From Paenibacillus sophorae (GTDB lineage Bacteria; Bacillota; Bacilli; Paenibacillales; Paenibacillaceae): a stretch of 64,000 bases of DNA. The notes beneath the pieces are model-generated. The model searched no databases. It was given only the letters and a program-made list of their open reading frames with translations, and was not told where the DNA came from. Every line of letters starts with the position of its first letter. Position 1 is the first letter of the stretch. The DNA is taken from the NCBI RefSeq assembly GCF_018966525.1, contig NZ_CP076607.1:4340001-4404000 (forward strand), read 5' to 3'. The translations under genes were made by a program, and so were the position numbers. Below, piece by piece: positions 60,799 to 64,000 of this stretch.

Positions 60799-63700
60799 AT
60801 ACTAGGAGATATCGACTACAATCTAAAACCTATTAAGCCCCAAATGTTTTTGACAAGACCGAATCGCGAGATAATTAGTAAACTAAGCGAAGCCTACAAT
60901 GTTTCTATCGAAACTAAGATAAATGATGTATATACATTAACTTTTTCTCTCCCGTTCTATATCGACATCAACCATCGTTTGGAGCGTAATAAAAATGTTG
61001 ACTTACTTCGTGAAAAATATTGGGTTAAAGTCGTTTTGGGAAGTAAAATAGAGTGGTTTATTATTAATGAAATTAATAATACTGTTGGTAATGACTCAGA
61101 GTCAAAAACCGTAAAGTGTTTTGCTGGATATCATGAATTAACCAATAGAAATATTGAAGAATATTCAGTGGAATCTTATAATGCCGAACAAGTTTTAACA
61201 GATGTCTTAGCTCCTAGTTTATGGACTATAGATTATTTGGATGCTGACTTTAAATTAACCTACCGTGCTTTTGATTTTCCAGAAAACAATATTCTAGATT
61301 GTGTGTTCTCTGTTGCTGAAACGTATAATGCAATTGTTAGTTTTAATACTGATTCAAGAACAATCAGTATGACTAAACCAGAATTAACAGGTGTTAATAG
61401 AGGACTTACTTTCTCATATGGTAAGTATATGAAGTCTATGGATCATACCATAAAAACAGATGAAATCGTCACAAGAATGTCCGCATCTGGTCAAGATGGA
61501 TTAGGAATTCAAAGAGTTAATCCCACTGGACAAAACTATATTGAGAATTATGGATATTGGATATACCCGTTTGAAAGAGATGCGCAGGGAAACATTGTTC
61601 AATCAAGTTATTTTATGAGTGACAGTTTATGTTCTGCCCTACTCGACTATGAAATATTGGTCGAAAATAATGCGGGATTGTTCTCGGGATATCTAGATTA
61701 TCTTGAAACATATGAAACAGACTTAAGTACATTAAATGTTGAAATGAACGTGTTACAGAATGAAGAAGCAGCGGTTCAACAAGTGGAACTAGCTCAACAA
61801 TTTGATGGTAAAATGTTTAAAGAGAAATATGAACATATTGACAATACTCAAAGAACTTTTTCTTTAAATGCTTCTTATGCGTATGCCGTTATGATCAAGA
61901 TTGCAAATAACAATGGGTTAAGTGTTTATCTTGATGGGCAAATTAAACCAACCGTTATAGGTCAGTGGGTTGTACTAGGTAAGGTGAACAATATCTCTCT
62001 TACCAGCGTTTCAATTTCTGGAGGAAACTCAGAAGTATTTATTGAAGTTGCAAATATTAGTATTTCTGAAAATGAAACTTCAGGAAACGAAGAAGCAATC
62101 ATTAATAGATATTGTTTAGATCACAAACAAGATCAAATTACAACAAAGCAAAATGAAATTAACATTAAGACAAATGATATCAATACTGTTAAAACTCAAA
62201 TTACCTCTCTTCAATCGCTTCTGTCTGCTGAAAATAACTTCACTACTGAACAATTGCGCGAATTGAACTTATTCATGTATGAACGTAAATATAATGATGA
62301 AAATATTATTGATGCACAAGATTTATATGATGCCACTAAAGAAAAGTTCAATGAGTTACAACAGCCTCAATTAGATATATCTATAGACATTGTTAACTTT
62401 CTAGAAGTTATTGAAGAACAAGCAAATTGGAATAAACTTAATCTTGGTGATTTTGTAAATGTAAAATACGAACCGACCAATACCAATATAACAGCTAGAA
62501 TCACACAGATTGATTATGACTACGAAGAGTTTAAAATTAAATTGGTTCTGTCTAATGCAAAAAATGCAAATGATGAAGAAAAACGTTTAGAGAAATTTCT
62601 TAAGAATACACAAAATACCAATATCACAGTCGATATAAATAAGAACCCTTGGGGAAAAGCAGTTATAGATACATCGGAAATGAGCCAATTATTCGAAAAT
62701 TTCTGGAACAAAATTACCAATGAAATTAATATGGCTTCAAATGAATATGTAACTCTTGATCGTACAGGATTGACAATCGTTGATCCAAATGACCCATTGA
62801 GATTCCTGAGGGCAACACATGGAGTTTTGGCATTGACCGATAACGGCGGACTACTGTATCGAACTGCAATTTCCGCAAGTGGCATCATAGCAGAGCAAGT
62901 ACTGGGCAAAATAATTTTGGGTCAGCGCGTCGTCATAGGCACAAATGACGGTATTTGGATGACTGAAGGGCCACAGACAACAATTACTGACAGGTATGGT
63001 CGTATCGCAATGAAATTTGGCCTGTATGAAGAAAACCCAGACTTGTATGGAATAGTAGTCAATCGATACGATGGATATCTTCCAGATTCCGCACTTATAA
63101 ACAGAATAATCATTAATTCCGAGGACGGATTCAAAATCCAGCGATGGACAGGAGCAGCGTTTGAAGACAAGCTATACGCTGATTATCAGGGCTATCTCTT
63201 CTCTGAAGATATGACAACAAAACGTCTCAAAATTGTATCCGATACAGATGAATTGATGTTGGACAGCTATACAAAATTTATGGACATCGGGAAATTTGAT
63301 AATATTCTAACGGATGGGAAATTAACTTCACTAGAAAAATTACAGGTTCTTGGTGAACGTACAAGAATAATGAGTGAGTATGTTAAGTTGCTTGCTCAAG
63401 CCAATGATTATAAGACTACCACAAGAGATTCAACTATTAGAATTGACCCTTCTAATTTAACAAATACTTATAATACATTAATTGATTACCTCTCCCCCCT
63501 ACTCGACGATATGAATGCTACAACATCTGTTGATCGAAGCGAGTTTATCCAGAGGTTTAAAGATTACTACGATGAAGTTACAAATATCATCAATGCTATC
63601 AATGATTCGATTCGGTACTCATCTGTGCAACTTGGAACATATTATAACAATGTGGTCATGACAAGCGAAGACGGTATTTTAGTTACTCGTAGTGATACTA

Positions 63701-64000
63701 TGTACCGTACAGTGATGAATGCAATTAAAGGATTCGCCATACAAAGAAATACAAATACCGCCGAAGATCCAATATGGCAAGATTTGTTCTGGGCCGATAC
63801 GAACGGATGGATTACAGCAGAAGGATTAAGAATTAATAATTCATTCTTTACCGAAGGCGATATTACAGCGGCTAATATTAATGGATCTTCTATTACATTA
63901 CGCTCTCCAGATGGTGGAGTGATGAAACTATTCCCAGGATTAAACAAGGGGTTTTGGGCTGGCATAAATGCCGAAAATCCAGAAGATGCTCCTACATGGA
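60799..64000 (+). CDS. Tail-tip / tail-associated protein, ATA (or GTG) start, runs off the right edge
   Basis: Over 1060 codons, open to the window edge. AAGAGG lies eight bases before ATA at 60799 (start LGDIDYNLKPIKPQ, MFLTRPNREI); the in-frame GTG at 60790 abuts that site. The first 400 residues (VYTLTFSLPFYIDINHRLER, WFIINEINNTVGNDSESKTV) are a Tal/prophage tail-endopeptidase-like baseplate domain; the middle has a coiled coil (QDQITTKQNEINIKTNDINT); the end has repeated beta-rich tail-fibre-like strands (LRFLRATHGVLALTDNGGLL). Probably the tail-tip host-contact protein. No separate distal tail gene precedes it. Confidence 0.75.
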   Translation, partial: MLGDIDYNLKPIKPQMFLTRPNREIISKLSEAYNVSIETKINDVYTLTFSLPFYIDINHRLERNKNVDLLREKYWVKVVLGSKIEWFIINEINNTVGNDSESKTVKCFAGYHELTNRNIEEYSVESYNAEQVLTDVLAPSLWTIDYLDADFKLTYRAFDFPENNILDCVFSVAETYNAIVSFNTDSRTISMTKPELTGVNRGLTFSYGKYMKSMDHTIKTDEIVTRMSASGQDGLGIQRVNPTGQNYIENYGYWIYPFERDAQGNIVQSSYFMSDSLCSALLDYEILVENNAGLFSGYLDYLETYETDLSTLNVEMNVLQNEEAAVQQVELAQQFDGKMFKEKYEHIDNTQRTFSLNASYAYAVMIKIANNNGLSVYLDGQIKPTVIGQWVVLGKVNNISLTSVSISGGNSEVFIEVANISISENETSGNEEAIINRYCLDHKQDQITTKQNEINIKTNDINTVKTQITSLQSLLSAENNFTTEQLRELNLFMYERKYNDENIIDAQDLYDATKEKFNELQQPQLDISIDIVNFLEVIEEQANWNKLNLGDFVNVKYEPTNTNITARITQIDYDYEEFKIKLVLSNAKNANDEEKRLEKFLKNTQNTNITVDINKNPWGKAVIDTSEMSQLFENFWNKITNEINMASNEYVTLDRTGLTIVDPNDPLRFLRATHGVLALTDNGGLLYRTAISASGIIAEQVLGKIILGQRVVIGTNDGIWMTEGPQTTITDRYGRIAMKFGLYEENPDLYGIVVNRYDGYLPDSALINRIIINSEDGFKIQRWTGAAFEDKLYADYQGYLFSEDMTTKRLKIVSDTDELMLDSYTKFMDIGKFDNILTDGKLTSLEKLQVLGERTRIMSEYVKLLAQANDYKTTTRDSTIRIDPSNLTNTYNTLIDYLSPLLDDMNATTSVDRSEFIQRFKDYYDEVTNIINAINDSIRYSSVQLGTYYNNVVMTSEDGILVTRSDTMYRTVMNAIKGFAIQRNTNTAEDPIWQDLFWADTNGWITAEGLRINNSFFTEGDITAANINGSSITLRSPDGGVMKLFPGLNKGFWAGINAENPEDAPTW

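Overview
The window reads as one contiguous piece of a temperate phage or prophage related to Bacillus subtilis phage SPbeta, in a low-GC Firmicute host. The main evidence is the rightward block from 28,476 to the right edge. It follows the SPbeta yonO-to-yomI order as I remember it: single-chain RNA polymerase (YonO type), HU protein (YonN), YonK, metallophosphatase, small-terminase-like protein, large terminase (YonF), portal (YonE), protease/scaffold-like protein, capsid (YonB), connector and tail genes, an internal tyrosine recombinase (YomM), a giant lytic tape measure (YomI) and a tail-tip protein. No host gene, rRNA or tRNA was recognised. Gene names are from memory, without a database search.

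Layout. Positions 1-28,280 are almost entirely leftward: many small early/accessory genes, a rightward XRE repressor (3,403-3,930) with three evenly spaced operators, a methyltransferase-helicase fusion next to two endonuclease-like genes (7,300-12,555), a large polyvalent protein (12,639-14,840), a run of small proteins each with its own promoter or terminator (15,003-22,281), a gene-free 22.4-23.5 kb region with DnaA-box and repeat signatures of an origin, 22-bp iterons (24,221-24,308), a RepA/DnaD-like protein, a RecD2-type helicase and a tyrosine recombinase. At 28.28-28.48 kb back-to-back promoters separate this arm from the rightward late arm. The late arm also carries a three-gene glycosyltransferase cassette (48,054-50,772) between the tail-tube and tail-chaperone genes.

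How the parts work together (inference): host RNA polymerase reads the early genes from sigma-A-like promoters that share an upstream AAAAATAAATA box. The same kind of promoter starts the YonO-like polymerase, which would then transcribe the structural genes. The initiator, helicase and repeat regions look like a replication module. Several genes begin at CTG, ATT or ATA, or are very small, so ordinary gene calling would miss them. An 8-mer, AATACATA, lies on the sense strand about 30 times and on the opposite strand about once by eye; it often sits at ribosome binding sites and is unexplained.
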